Positions 1-13,433 of a stretch of DNA of 64,000 nt are shown piece after piece (position 1 is the first letter of the stretch; each line of letters starts with the position of its first letter). The stretch comes from Setoptus koraiensis (taxonomy: Eukaryota > Arthropoda): the NCBI GenBank assembly GCA_048013815.1, contig CM106586.1, positions 19,530,001 through 19,594,000 on the forward strand. The letters are read 5' to 3'. Position numbers and translations under genes: made by a program. The notes beneath the pieces were generated by a model that saw nothing but the letters and a program-made list of their open reading frames with translations, was not told where the DNA came from and did not search any database.

Positions 1-1971
1 ACTGGCCATAGCTACATTATCGAATATTTTTCATAATTTCGCCAGCAAGTGATGCAATGAGTATTTCAGCGACCATTTCCAGCATAACATTACTTGCTGC
101 AATAGCAAAACTCATTGCAATGGCAAAACTCATTGCAATGGCACGAGCGCGAGCAGCGATCACCGGCCGAGACGACGACTAATTGCGCCGCGTTGCGGCC
201 AGCTTGGCATTGATGATCGGCGGACAAAAAGTGCAACGGTTCGCGGCTCGATGTCACTCAACATCAAGCTACTACTGATTGTTATCTGCCTATAGAGACT
301 CTACAGTATAGAGTCTATGCGCGCAAAAAGTGACTTCCGGTCTAAACAACCAGCGGCGTGTAATAACAAACCGGAAGTTGCTTGCTCGCAGCCTTGGTGC
401 CACCAAGTTGGTGGCATCGTCGGCTTGATGGGATCTTTTGAGGGGGCCGCTACAATTGCAAGTTGCAGCAGCAGCAATTGTTGGGTGCAGCTCGTGCTGC
501 TTGTGCCGCTCGTGAATCACAAGTGCGATTGGGGCCACTTATCTAGATGGCGCTCGCACTAAAATTGCAACACACACAAAATTTCTCACGCACCGGCAAA
601 CAATCGCAGGAGAGGCCCCCATTAACCTTTTGCTCCTCAAACAATGGCCACAAACAATTATTTCCGGTCCGCTACCGTCACTTGTCTAGATATCTGTTGG
701 GCTGTTAGATGGGACTTGTGTTGCACAATGTAAAGATCATTAATAATGCGAAATGTGAAAGCCTGCCCGCATACTCGCACACCCAACATATCTGACATTT
801 TATATAATATATCCAATCTAATTAATAGGGCCCATGCTAGCTAGACATATCAGCGGCGCGCATTGCCCGAGCAGCAGTTGAGGGGCACGCCGGCTAGTTC
901 ACGATCCAACTGCTAGTAGTTGTGCATAATTGGGGCCGCCGCTCGTCAACACTCTCGTCATTTCGGACACTTAATTAGTTGGCTCGCGACACGAGTTGTC
1001 GCTGGTCGTTGTTTCACATTTTTAGCTTCTGCTCATTGCCCGCGTCACCACTGGCGAAACTTTCCAATTAGGTACTCTCACTCACAGCTAGTGGCTGCTG
1101 TCCGTGGCTGGCTCTGAAACAAACAAACGAATATCCGGCCCATTTCGTTTTCGCCCTCAGCATGCGTTTGACATCAGTGTGTCAGATCGGACAAACAAAA
1201 ACAGCCTTTTATCCACATCTGTCACACTGCGCCGATATAGATTTCGAGTCATGTGACACAATTGTCACCAGTTCTCTCTCTCTCTCTCTCTCTGCTGATA
1301 CAAACGATTCTTGCCGAAATTGACCCAATTTCTATTCGGCGACAAACACTCACGACAAAGCCAAAATGGCCCCAAAAATAGAGAGATTTAGCGAGCGATA
1401 GTTTGGTCAGAGAAGAGAGTTGGTCGGCGACTATCATCGTGATAGTGGTGAGTGTCGATGGGCGACGACGTGATACTGCCGCGCCCGTCTCGATGAAATA
1501 AGATTACTCCAACAAATGAGCTCGTTCGGAATCCGAAAACAAGGTACTAACAAGCAAAAATCACGACTTAAAACCATTGGTACCCCGAGCGCTCTGTTGG
1601 CGCGCAGCCAGATAAATTATGTGGCGGCGAGCCGATGAGCTCGCAAGCCCTTGATTAGCGCCATTGGCGAAGGCGAGGTATCTAGTTGGTTGCAGACTCC
1701 ACACTTTTGCAGAGTGACTGTGCCAGAGCATATTCTGGTGACTAGTTTCGTTCTTTGCGAATCGCCCGCATCGGGCAGCGCGCGCGGATTATTCTACCCG
1801 AGAGCGACTGTCGCCGCTCGAACGCGAGCTTGTTTCGAGAGACTTTGCGGGAGTTGTGCGCAATTGTCGCCCGAATTGAACCGGCGCCACCGATCGGAGC
1901 CTCAAATGTGTGTGGGCCCCATAACTCTCTCAATACGCGACAGGTGATGTAAAAATAGCTGAACACTTTGC

Positions 1972-2036
1972 TTCGACCTTGCGTCTCGTCGTTTGGCGCG
2001 CAACGACGTGGTCGTTACGACGAGACGCAAGTCGAA
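1972..2036. other. Long hairpin (inverted repeat)
   Basis: Perfect 15-nt arms at 1978-1992 and 2017-2031 extend outward to 1972 and 2036 with a one-base bulge. The loop holds a second small stem (AACGAC / GTCGTT). It could fold as a roughly 65-nt RNA or DNA hairpin. No function can be assigned. Confidence 0.75.
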
Positions 2037-5000
2037 CACGAGTTTTCACAACAACGCAACGACGCCCCCAAAAGCGAGGGGCCCACTTTTTGGCCTCGAA
2101 GTGTTTCCCGCGATCGGCTAGTGAGATCGATAATGCCGTAATACTAATATCATAATAAACTAGACATAATAATCTCATTATTAACAATGTTTTCGTGTCA
2201 GGTTTTGAATTTGTCCATTGGATATTGGCACGCAGCGAGTTGCGTGATGAGCGCGGCGCTCTGTGCACCGTTGTCCGGTTAGTGTCGCTCTATTGGCCAA
2301 CGGCAGCGCCCCCGTTGAGCGGATATTTTGAGCCGGCATAAGCCGGCATCGGCAGCAAAAACGACGACTTTGTCCAGGTAAACACTGCAATAACTCTGGC
2401 GGCGCTACTTGAGAGCGAGCGAGAGAGAGAGAGGCCAAGTTGGCCAAGCGCGCGGTGGTTGGCGCCGACAGGTGAATCGATGCAGTGCTCGTGCAAATAT
2501 TCAAATGAGATGATCATGTTTAACAAGCTTAGCAAAGCAAACAATAACATGAGCGCGCCCCCCTGATTTATAGCTGGCTGCCACGGCAGGCCCTTTTGGC
2601 AGGTATGACGTTGTTTACCTTGACAATTGGCAGCCCCGGGGGCACGCGACACGCGCTCGCGAGCGCCCCGTGATGGCTGACATATGTCTTGACAGGGGCA
2701 CGCGCGTTGGTGCTAGCAGCGTGCCAATTGTGTCATTTTGGCGCCGTTGTCGCAGTTGCTGCCGTCGTTGTTGCTGCTGTTGTTGCTGCTGTTGTTGCTG
2801 CTGTTGTTGTTGCCGTTGTCGTTGCTGTTGTTGCCGTCAAGACATGTTGACTTTGCTCGCGCTGCCGCCGTTGTTGTGGCAGTTGTAGTTGCAGTTGCAG
2901 TGGGACGAGCTCAAACGGACGAACAATGCCGGTCCAGATTAGCTTGGCATTGTTGTTTCACTTGTGACAATTTATTGAAAATATTTGGCCCCGCGTTTTC
3001 TTCTGTCGCAGTCGCGCCGCCGTTCCGTTACGGGCCGCCGGGCGCTCCGATCGCTTGCGATCGGGCCCCCGCTCCACCGAACGGCCCCAACAAACAAACA
3101 CACGAGCAGGCAAACATGCAAACAACAACTACAACTACCGCCACAAATGTGCAACAACAAATCCGAGCCTCTCACTGTATATTGCATAACATTACACTCG
3201 CGCTGGTGTCACATGCACACGACGAAATGTCGTCGTCGTTGTCGGCATCGTCGGTGTCGTCGGCGTCGTCGGCGTCGGTGTCGCCGCCGCGGTGTCGAGT
3301 GACGGCCACTATTACGGCGAGGTATGCGCACGCCATCAAATGATGATGATCGTTTATGATATGCAAATGAAACGAAATGGATGCCGCCGCGTCTCGCGCC
3401 GACACCCGGCACTTTGTCACAAGCACGCCCCCCCCCCTACCGCCCCGTATATTTATATACATTTTGTATATACTCACTTTACTGCAGCACCCCCCGTAAA
3501 TGGCCGTATATGTATATCTACATGCGGCGGGCTGATTGTACGCGAGGGAGGACGCCTCGACGCGGGGCCCCCGCGCCAGCCGGACAACACCATTAGCGGG
3601 CCCATTTTGATGAAAAATGCGCTACCGAAGGGGCCGCTGGCGAGCCCGCGCCGGCATCAGCCGCTTCGGTGGCGCAACAGGGCGGGCCAGAGCAGCCGAC
3701 GGGGACAGGCGACGCGCCCCCTTTCGCGCCCACCAATTGTGCCGTGATTGGTGCTGTGCAGAGTTCATCTGTTATTAACAGGGGCCCGTGCGCGTTGAGC
3801 GAATCGTATCGCGGATATAAACAGATGACATGCGGAACACAGCGCACAGCACATTATACAAAGTGATAGTCGGACGATATCCGACGGATATACAAACACT
3901 CGCAGTGGCATTGTCAGATGATCGATGCGACCCAATCGAGAATGAACGCGCACTAATAGAGGGCGCCTACAAGTGTGACAAGTGTCGCCGGCGCGGATCC
4001 GTGTCACAATTGCCGGTTGGAGCCCGTATGCCGCCGCCAGGGCGACAACAACAACAACAACAACGACAACAATTATTGCATTATTGGCCTGCGCTGTTGT
4101 TGTTGTTGCTGTTGTCGCTGTTGCGGCTGTTTTTGTTGTTGTCGCTGCCGCAGCGCCGCGGCCCCAGCGGCCGGCAGCGAAAGTCAGCCGCGGGTACGGG
4201 GGGCCGAGCCGCGGTAATGGTGATCGATCACCCGTTCACGCGGGCTCGGCGCCCGCAAGCGATTAAGCGCTGGCTGGTCGTTTGTTGGCTGCGTCGCTCA
4301 ACGCAAACAAACGCATCGGGCCGCCAGCCAAGCAGCATCGGGCCGCCCGCGAAACAGCAGCGGGCCGCCAGCGGAACGGCGACGGGCAAACATAAATGCA
4401 AGCGTGCATGTATATTGGCGCGCAAAGTGTTGCCACGATGAGCAGTCAAGTCGACAACTCTCGACATGATATTATCAGCGACATTAGAGACAACAGCAAC
4501 GACAGCAACAACAACAACAACAACAACAGCAACGACAGCAACAACAACAACGACAACAACAAATAACATGGCGTTACATTGCGTAACATGGTGCCATTTG
4601 TTTTATCGGGGGGCCCATTCATTGTTTGCAGCTCGGGGGCGCGCGAGTGGCCCGCCAGTGGGCACAAAGGAATGGGCGCCCCCGTGACACTGCGAGTGGC
4701 CCCATTGTTGGCGCCCGTTCAAATGCGCCACTGGCGATCGCTTGCCAGTTGTCATTACGAGTCACAATGATGAATTCATTGAAATGAATTCCCCACAGTG
4801 CGCATTGTGCTCGGCCGCGGTTGTCGCTGGTGCCGCCGTAGCCCTTGGTCGCTAGGTGCGCCGCGGCGGGCGCTGCAAATATCGCCGCCGACCAGAGATC
4901 AACACGATTATCTCGCCGCTCGCCGCTCTCCAGTCGCCAGCGGTCGGCCCCCGTCGATATGACGTATCAGCGGTCACAGCGGCGGATATATCAGCGGATA

Positions 5001-8000
5001 TAGCGACGTCTCAATGGATTTATCCGCTCATTTATCCGTGCATTTGCCCATTGACAACGATCATCGGATCATACACACAATGTATCAGCGCACATAATTA
5101 CGCAACGGTCGCCGCAATGGTCGTTTGACGCCGATATGATTGCGTCGGCCGGTAGCGGCGCCACACGAACTGGCGCAATTGCGATGACAATTGCGCAATT
5201 GTGTCACTCGCAAACAATGCAGCCAACTAACGGTCGGATAACTAACTAAATAAGCGGCTAATAACGGTTATGCGGGCTATCGGCACTCGCATCTTATCGC
5301 GCTGCGGGCCGCCAAATGAATTGGCGCCCGCATAACTAAATCGCAATCAGCGGCACGCACACCCTTGTTCATAACACGCGCTTACAATCGACGATCGCCC
5401 GCCCCCTTTGGGCCCCTCGTGCGGGCCGCCGAATGAATTGTCGCCAGGGCACCGTCGCCGGTTGCCTGTGTGAGCGGAGCCCGGCGAGGCGCGCACGCGA
5501 CTCTGCGCGATCAAGAGTATCCGCTAAAAGTAGGCAAAAGTGGCCCGGTAATACCGAGTCAGTATTGCCGGGTACCTCTGTATGCGGCTCACACCGGCCC
5601 GCTCGGTTGGCCGACGGGGCGAGCATTTGTCACCCGATTCAAACGAAAATAATCAAGCGCGGCAACATTTTCGCGCGGCAATTTGCAACATTTCGAAGGG
5701 GCCCCCGTTTGACAAAAGAGCGTCACGTTTTGTGCAAACACAAGCACGCGAGTTTGGGTTTATCTAAACGCAAACTCGCTTGGCCGGCGCGCAGCCGATG
5801 CAAATAGACGGCGGAAACGAGGCGACGACAAACCGGCGATATGAGACGCTTGAGCTGGCCATATTTTAATATAATGCAGTTTGCAGTAATGCCGGCAGTT
5901 TCGAGTGGGCAACTTGAGTCGCGGCTCGCCAACAGCGACAGATCACGTTGCGCGCCTCTGGGGCCCGCCAGCAGAATTGGGGCCCCACCAAACGGCGAGA
6001 GAGAGAGAGAGAAAAAAACAAATGACTATAGCGACTCTATTTGCACCATCAATCACAGTGGTCGTTGCTCTAAACAGCATCGATGCCTCGACGTTTGCCA
6101 GCGCGCACTGCGCCCCATTTCGGGCTGCCGGCTCGGCGAAACTGTCTAAATGATCAACGTCTGATGGTCATTTTGTGTCTGTCTCTATCTCTCGCTTTTT
6201 CTGTTGGCAGCGAAAAGCGTCGGCGCTGACCGTCGCGAGCACCTACGGCCGGCGGCCGATCGAAGCGGCTCGCAGCGTCTGCCCGCACTAACTAAGTGCG
6301 CCGTTTTATCGAGCGCGTTTCCGCCCGTTTGGCTGCCGGCGCGGCCACCGCGCACTTGTGTTGTCCGGCCCGCAACAACAAATGATCGCCGTCTGGCCGG
6401 CGGCCGGCCAAAACAATTTGCGCTGCCAACGCGGCCGGCGTGCAGCGTGCCAGCGTATGGCTAATGATTGTTGTTGCCATTGACACATTGACTTTTCGAC
6501 GCTACACTTTTAATCACTTATCGATTGGCTCGTCTCCCGAGCGCCCTGTCCGGCCGCGGCCAAGTGACCGGACCCGCCCCACGCCAAGTGGCCGGACCGG
6601 CCCCTCGACCGGCCCGACAGTGGCCGGGAGGAGCTGTGATTGGTCGGGCTCGCGGGCCCCAGCTCGCAACCAATCAAAGTAATTGGCTGCTTGCGATGAT
6701 TATTGTAATGGCCGCCGATGAAATTAATGTCCGTCCGACATGCCTGCTCAATTCTGTCTGTCTGTCTGTCTGTCGGGTCACGTCACAGCGGCAACAATGG
6801 CAACTGTCATGATTGCATAACTTGCGCTCGGCCAATCCACATTTGATGCCCGTTTGTGCGTATCCGTGTCTAGTTGGGGTATCCGCCTCCAGTGTGGGTA
6901 TCTGTGTCTTATCGGGGCATTCGCGGGCATCTGTGTCTACTTGGGGCATTTGTGGGGGCATGTGTGGCCCCGCACGGGTCAACGACAGCGCTGTAGCGGT
7001 GCCATGGGGCGATGCAGCGGCGCTATGGGGCGATGCAGCGGCGCTGTGAGGCCCGTGTAGCTGGAAATTAAATAGAATAGAGTGGATTTGTGTCATCAGC
7101 GTGTCGCTTTTTGTTGCCGTTGGCACCATTTTGTCACAAAGTTGCGCAACGGACAGCGCCTCGCCAGACGCTGTCCGTGGTCTGTGTCAGCTGAATATAA
7201 TTGAATTGTTGTCGTTGTTGTTCTCGACAACAACGACAACAATTTCGACGAGAGCCCCACAGCGCAAACTGTGCGGTGTTGTCATTGGCAAGTTTTGCTT
7301 GTCGTGCGGTCGTCGTCGTCGGACGAGCGAATCATTACAAACGGCGCGGTCATTACCGTTGAACGGGGCCCCCGCTTGGCCGGTTGGTGTCGCCAAGAAG
7401 CGCGCCCACTGTGCGCGGTGTCAGCGGTCGCTCTAGAGCCCGCGCGGCTGCCGCAACCCCCGAAACTCCGCAGTCCGTAACTCCGCAGTCTGCAACTTCA
7501 CAGTCTGAAGGCCCCGAAGCCGCGCAGACTGCCCAAACCGCTGAACTGCCCCGACCTCCGAACTGCCCAAACCACTGAAACTGCCCGAACCTCTCGGCTG
7601 CCCGAACCGCTGAACCGCTCGAAGCCTCGAAACTGCCACTTCCGACGCAGTCGACGGCCGCCGAACGGGGCCAAATGGGGCCCGCGACGAGCGGCCTGCC
7701 GCATGCCCGCTCACAAACAATCTGCGACCGCAACGCCGTCGTCCATTGTGTCTGATCGTGTATGTAGATGCAATAAAAAGAGGCCCCAGCACACAATGAC
7801 TGACCGCTCAAATTGATCCGATCTGTCTGCATCCAGCGACAACCATCAATTTTATTAACATCATCATCGTCTTTACAGCGCTGGCCATTGTTGGCCCGCG
7901 CAAATTGTTCATTCAAATTTGGCTCGCCAACGGCGCGCCGCGCCCCAAACAGCCGAACTGGACCCCATCGGAGTCTATCAATGTCGGGTTCTGGTGGCGC

Positions 8001-8171
8001 ATTATGCAAAAATGTACACGACAAACACTTAAAACATCATCGACATCGCATGGCTTTGTTGTGCTTTATTTCATGCATGAGTTATGGGCCGAGTCGCCGA
8101 GTCGCCGAGTGACCGAAGCCGCCAAACGACACCGAACGACTGTTGGCCGGACAGAAACAAAACCGCTGCCC

Positions 8172-8204
8172 ATGGTGCTCGCAACGATTCGTTGCGAGCA
8201 CCAT
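8172..8204. other. 33-bp near-perfect palindrome
   Basis: Two identical 16-nt inverted arms (8172-8187 and 8189-8204) flank a single T. No open frame or element border is obvious around it. Confidence 0.8.
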
Positions 8205-8976
8205 TCTCTGCTCCGGAATTATGCCGGAATTATCCCGAAAATGGCCCCCTTCGGATACTTTCGCACGGGGAGCTCGCATCGGCTCTGCCAGCGGCACCCG
8301 TTCGGTCAGCGGCACCGGCTCGGTCAGCGGCTCCGGCTCGAGCGGCGGCACGGGCTCTGCCAACGGTATCGCACCGTCTGAGGGTGCACATAGCGACCGA
8401 CGGCGCACAGCGGACACACACGTAATAATGACATATTAATAAAGGCCAGGTATCGCCAGATACCGGCCAGTTGGGCTCAATGTCGGCCGACAGAAACACC
8501 AAGAACGGAATAAATTTATGTGTCATCGATCAAACCGGGGCTCGCAAACTTTGGCTTTTTTTCGGCCAGTTTGGCGCATCGCATCACCATGACAAACTCA
8601 CTCTAACCATAATCTCTTTCTCTTCCGTTTTCCACTTGACCACGGGCGTTACATAATCGCTGACCGCATTAACGCTTCCACAACTGGCGCTTCTGGGAAC
8701 TTGGCGACGCGCAATAATCATAATCACATCTATTATTGCGTCTATTCATTGTGCGCGCCCGCTGCCCGTAATGCCGCCCGCGCGCGATCAATATGCCGCC
8801 TCATCGGCTACAATATCCATGCCGGTCGCCAATAATGGCTGCCCGTAACGGATGCCAATTATGAATGCCAATTACGGCCGCCAATTACGGACGCGCGGAC
8901 ACTGCGCACGGGCCATAATGGGGCGAAATGGCGCGAAATGGCGCGAAATGGCGCGATATGGCGCGACAGGCTCCAG

Positions 8977-11900
8977 TCTGACGCCCGTCAGCGACCGAGC
9001 AAAGGTGGTGGCAATTATCTACGGCTCGGTGGGCATTCCGCTGATGCTGTTGTTTGTGTGGCGCTGGGGCCAGTTGATGGCAATTAGCATACGGGCCACA
9101 ATGCGCAAACTGGGCCCCGTGTTGTGTCCCGGCTGGTGCCCCACTTGGCTGCTGTTGGGCGGTACTTGTTGCTGTTGTTGTTGCAGTTTTTGTTACAGAC
9201 GCCAGGTGAGATCGGCCAGTGCGCTGAAACGTCAGCGTTATTTGTTGGCGGCCCCAACACCAGGTGACAGCAGCAGCGGCGGAGGAGGTTTCTGTCCGGA
9301 GGATAAGCACAATCAGCTGATGCTGCTTGTGTCCGATGGCGGCCAGGGGCCCGGCAAGCCGCCCGCCAGTGCCAGTTCCGGCGGGCAGCAGCAGCATAAC
9401 TTAACGGACCAATGCGATATTAATTCAATTCACAGCCATTCATTATGTGCGAACGGTACACAATCGCCTTTTGTGATAAACATTAATCATGATCATCAGC
9501 AGCACTACCACCCCCACCCGCAACAACAACACCACCACCAACACCAACAACAGCATCACCAACAACAACAGCAGCAGCAACAGCAGCAACAACAACAGCA
9601 ACGCCAGACCAATTATGTTGTTTGCGGGGGCCAAATAGTGTCGTCGGCCGGCGGCAAGTTGGAGGGCGCCGGCACATGCGCCGAGCCCAAAACTAGATCA
9701 ATCATTGTGCCATTATCCGCGTCATCGTCGTCGTCCAATGCATCATCGGCCGGCAGGGGGACAGCGCTTTTCGGCCAGCAACAGCAGCAGCAGCAGCAAA
9801 TTAAACAACAACACGCCGTTGAACAGCACAACAGCAACAACGACAATTTGCATAACAAGTTGCATCATGGCGCCAACAACAATGCTGCCCAGCCCAATGA
9901 CCGCCAGCGAATTAGCAACTCAAACGGAAGCTCCGGCATCAGCTCAAACGGTTCCAATAATTCGAGCACTTCCGCCAATTCAGTTCAGTCGCAATTGTAC
10001 TGTAGACAGCAGGAGCAGCCGACTAGTGGTCAGTGTGCGCAACAATTAACATCGCACAATCGATACGGAACGCTGGCGAACAGAAAAATGGCAGCCACCG
10101 GCAACAAAAACACGGACACATCGCTCGTGTCCGTGGTGTCTCAGTATCACATAAGTCCCGTGCATTCTAGGGATTGTCCGTCGCTGTTCGCCATGGCAGC
10201 GCCCAACGGACCAGGTAAGCCATCATTAGTGGGCCGGATTATCCGGTATCATTAATCATTGGGGCGCCAGTGTGCGCTCGACACGTTCGCGCTGTCGGAC
10301 TTTGCATATGCGCCCATTTTGTGCCCTGCGAAATCCATGTCCGTGCAAAGCAAACGCGTATCGTTCGCCACGTGTTATATGCACCAAACAAAATACAAAA
10401 TATTCCATCGATACTTGGTAGATATTTTGCAGCGCAATTTGTTTCGCTGCAAAATATCCACCAAGTATCGTGTTTGGCCGGCGTTTTTCGCAAACAGTCT
10501 ATACGCACAGAGTTTTGACCATATCTCCCGATGTCTTTTCGTCATCATGTTTCGCTGTCATCATCTAGCGGACGTTTACGGCAACAGCACCGGCAACACC
10601 GGCAACCAAGCCGGCTCCTACTGGACCACTACTGCTGCTGATCAGTCATCGTGCAATTCAGTCAACGAGGCGCCATCTGGCGGCCAGCACCAGCAACGCC
10701 AAAACGGAAACAAAGTGGGCCAACAACAACAATTCCAATACAACACAATCAGGCTGCACAGTGGTCAGCAGCATCAGTGTCCGAGCGCCAACAGTAGCAT
10801 TGTTCTGGACAGCGGTGTTAGCGGAACCCAGAGCAACGGCACCAGCGAGGAGGAGAGCAACAGCAATCAGTTGCACAAGACGGTGCGATTTGTGTCGCTC
10901 GATCCGACGAGTGCCGCCGATTACGATCACCGGCAGCCATTTCCGGCGCACCAACAACAGCACCAACAACAGCACCAACAACAGCAACGACAACAACAAT
11001 CGGCCATCAGCTGTAACGTGACGGATGGGGCCAGGAAAGGGGCTCGCGATGGCTCGGTTGGCGCCGTAGAGAGAAACATGATGCTCAACTTTATGATAAT
11101 CACAACAAGTGTCACCATTGTGGCCGCTTACGTAATGCTGGGCTCGTGGTTGTTGGCCAAGTGGCAGCACGTTCGCTTTGTGGACGCCCTATATTTTTGT
11201 TTTGTCACACTCACCACCATTGGTTTGGGCGACAACGCAAATCAATTTCTGGCCAAAAGCAGACAGAAACTATTTTTGCGTGAGCTGTTCTCGACAAATC
11301 CCGCCAACGGTCTCACTGGATCAACAACCGTGCACTTGACCAACACGACCATTGATGGTTTGTCGCAAACCACGGACGCCGACACAACAACCAATAACGA
11401 TCGCCAATTCGATCCGATGAAAGAGACGCTCGCCATGGCAAACAAGTATCCGGACAATGGTCAGTTTGTGCTGGTGGCCCTGTATTTGTTAATTGGTTTG
11501 ATGCTGGTGTCTATGAGCATCAATTTGTTGTTGAATTTCATTGGTGTCAATGAGCAAAGTTTGTACTTGTTCAATCAACGCAACAGCCAATTAGCTCTGA
11601 CTGTCAACGGCGCTCATTTGCAGCCAATGGCCATTGGCTATGGTCACGAGGCCGCCGCCGATAATCGTGTCGCCATTGGCCCCATAGACACTTGTTTGGG
11701 CCAGCCGGAAGCCGTAGAGGTGAGCGACTATTATCCGCAACAACAGGACATTATGAGCAAGCAAGCGGACAGTGACTATTTGTGCCAGCATCATCAACAT
11801 TCTTACAATCACATGCGCCAGATCCAATGCACATCATCCAATGATGTTGGCGCCAATGACAATACGGGCGAAATACAATACGTATCAGCGTCGTCTTATT

Positions 11901-13174
11901 GTCATCAGAATAACGATATTGATGCAAATGACGCAAGTCAAGCTGAAAATAGCGTTCTCATGATGCCAAACTCGGGCCTCGAACAACAACGACAACAATT
12001 GCATTCGCCAAATTGTCTAGTAGTGAGTGAAGTTGTCAACTCCACTCACTGTCCAATGTCCACTGACAACAACAATCTGCTGACTGATTCCTCGTTTAAT
12101 CATCATCAGTTGCACATTGAGGAGCCCGATGATGATCGCGACAGCACCACAACCAACGACATCAGCGCGAACATAAATCATCGTGCGACAAATCACGCAA
12201 ACAACAACAATAGTGGCATTATTGGCAGCAGCCATGTTGACTTGATCAATATTGATACTATGATTGATTGTGCCGGATTAATTAATCAACATGCAGCCAA
12301 CAACAACAACAACAGCAGCAACAACTCCTCCATAGTGAACAGCGGCGCCTCTATTATAGTGGCCGCGCAAACGCCTCAAAACGTCTATTGTAGATCACCC
12401 ATGGACGCCATATTGCCTCACTACGACCATATCGAGTTGGACAACAACGACAACGGTCTTAGCACATTTTGTGATCTTCATCAGCAGCTGGACAATGGCA
12501 TAGTGATGATAAATCATCACAACAATGATGACCACTCAACATCGTCGCTACGTAACAAGCAACAACAACAACAACAACAACGCGACAGGCACTTGTCGTA
12601 CGCGGACTTGGATTCACCGCATTCATCTGGCAGTCTAACCAGACGGCGACTGTCACAAACGATGCCCAAAAACCAAGAGGCGCATTATTCGACCAACAGC
12701 ATGATTTTGCAATGCAACTCAATTAGAAGGGGCGCCTCTCAACACTTGAAAACATTCCAGAATGCTCAACATGCCAGCAGCTCGTCATCGGCCAATCAGC
12801 ACAATCACAGTGACCACAATGATCACAACGATCATCACAATCATCAGCATCATCATCATCACCATCACAGCCACCAGTCTGCCAGTTTTGAGCTGCAACA
12901 GCACCAGCAAAACAACCCGCCGGAAACGATTGCTTCGAAACAATTTGGCCCCATTTCGATGCCAACCAACAACGAGCATCGTCACTACGACTGCAAACAC
13001 AATCGTCACCAGCCAGAGTCATCGTCGGCCTCAACTGACACCACTTGTAGTCAATCGACTGCTGCCACTAGCAACACAAACACAAGCACAGGCACTTTGG
13101 ACATAATCAGGCAACCAACAACCAGTATTGACTCGACAGGGGCCGTCATTGTGACCAATAAGATAATTGTTTGA
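8977..13174 (+). CDS. Two-pore-domain (K2P/KCNK-type) potassium channel, 3' exons
   Basis: Two exons, 8977-10214 and 10569-13174, join in frame: the donor CCAG|GTAAGC leaves one base and the acceptor ATCTAG|CGG supplies two. The exon begins just after pore 1 (LTPVSDRAKVV), runs through M2 (YGSVGIPLMLLF), a Cys-rich patch, and a Q/N/S/H-rich cytosolic linker of over 500 residues. M3 follows (about 11080-11160), then the pore-2 filter TTIGLGD (11213-11233), a long extracellular insert, M4 (LVALYLLIGLMLVSMSINLL) and a Q/H/N-rich C-terminal tail ending at TGA 13172-13174. The order M2-M3-P2-M4 and the GLG filter identify a K2P subunit, which dimerises to form a leak K+ pore. An alternative acceptor at 8968-8969 would add two residues; the 8975-8976 site gives normal spacing from GYG to Pro. 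M1 and pore 1 were not found in the window. The exact subfamily is unclear. Confidence 0.9.
9490..9606 (+). repeat. CAA/CAG/CAC tract encoding polyHis-polyGln
   Basis: A trinucleotide tract inside the channel's M2-M3 linker encodes mixed His and Gln runs. Similar tracts occur in frame at 9779-9800 and 10950-11000. They suggest a disordered, length-variable linker. Confidence 0.85.
10215..10568 (+). other. Intron of the K2P channel gene
   Basis: GT-AG intron of 354 nt between the two channel coding exons. The frame is kept across it (phase 1). Although it is open in one plus frame, the residues it would add resemble no channel sequence. It contains a long hairpin at 10409-10470. Confidence 0.85.
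10409..10470 (+). other. Intronic hairpin, pre-miRNA-like
   Basis: Two 26-nt arms (10409-10434 and 10445-10470) pair at 25 of 26 positions around a 10-nt loop. The single mismatch lies 12 nt from the outer end. Arm and loop sizes would suit a microRNA precursor, although such near-perfect pairing could also come from a tiny foldback element. I recognise no known microRNA in it. Confidence 0.5.
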
Positions 13175-13295
13175 CTGACCCCTCAACACACATACATCTA
13201 CCTAAGCCGTCCGCATGAAAACAAAACCCACCCAATGTGATTTGTATACCAGTCAAATGGGTTTGTTTGTAATATGCAATCAATGTAGCAGAATG

Positions 13296-13301
13296 AATAA
13301 A
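13296..13301 (+). terminator. AATAAA polyadenylation signal of the K2P gene
   Basis: Canonical hexamer about 120 nt after the channel stop codon, in an AT-rich 3' untranslated region. Confidence 0.6.
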
Positions 13302-13402
13302 CTATTTCGACAATTTCTATACTGATTCGCAATGAATTGTGTCATCAGGCCACCTCAACGAGTTTGAAGAAAATGGCGCGAAAAAAAGTGCGCACGCATG
13401 GG

Positions 13403-13433
13403 TTAGTGATGGGGGGAGCTCCCTGCTCCGCTC
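13403..13433 (+). repeat. Fragment of a GATGGGGGGAG short inverted-repeat element
   Basis: The motif TTAGTGATGGGGGGAGCTCC is shared with elements at 21352, 27458-27552 and 36424-36656. It sits where the exon-2 part of the relic thioredoxin-like copy at 13430-13661 should continue, so it may have truncated that copy. Confidence 0.5.

Larger units (their letters stand above)
1..8969. other. GC-rich non-coding stretch, no exon recognised
   Basis: I see no convincing coding exon here on either strand. Open frames are short, arginine/proline/alanine-rich and lack family motifs. The stretch holds TC and GAGA microsatellites (about 1273-1293, 2419-2434, 5998-6012), TTG/CTG and CAA low-complexity tracts (2760-2842, 4038-4075, 4490-4563), a TCG tract (3226-3295), short tandem repeats (7000-7045, 7440-7640, 8925-8965) and inverted repeats listed separately. 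The channel gene that follows lacks its first transmembrane and first pore exons, so this may be its intron or 5' flank. I looked for a TIGYG-type filter on the plus strand and did not find one. Confidence 0.6.

Noticed and set aside
3830-4441. 203-codon plus-strand ORF
   Set aside because: Driven by CAA/TTG repeats read as polyGln and polyLeu; similar frames are open on several strands.
10259-10568. Channel ORF extended upstream through 10259
   Set aside because: Open by chance; the in-frame donor at 10215 and acceptor at 10567-10568 join the flanking coding exons exactly, and the extra residues are not channel-like.
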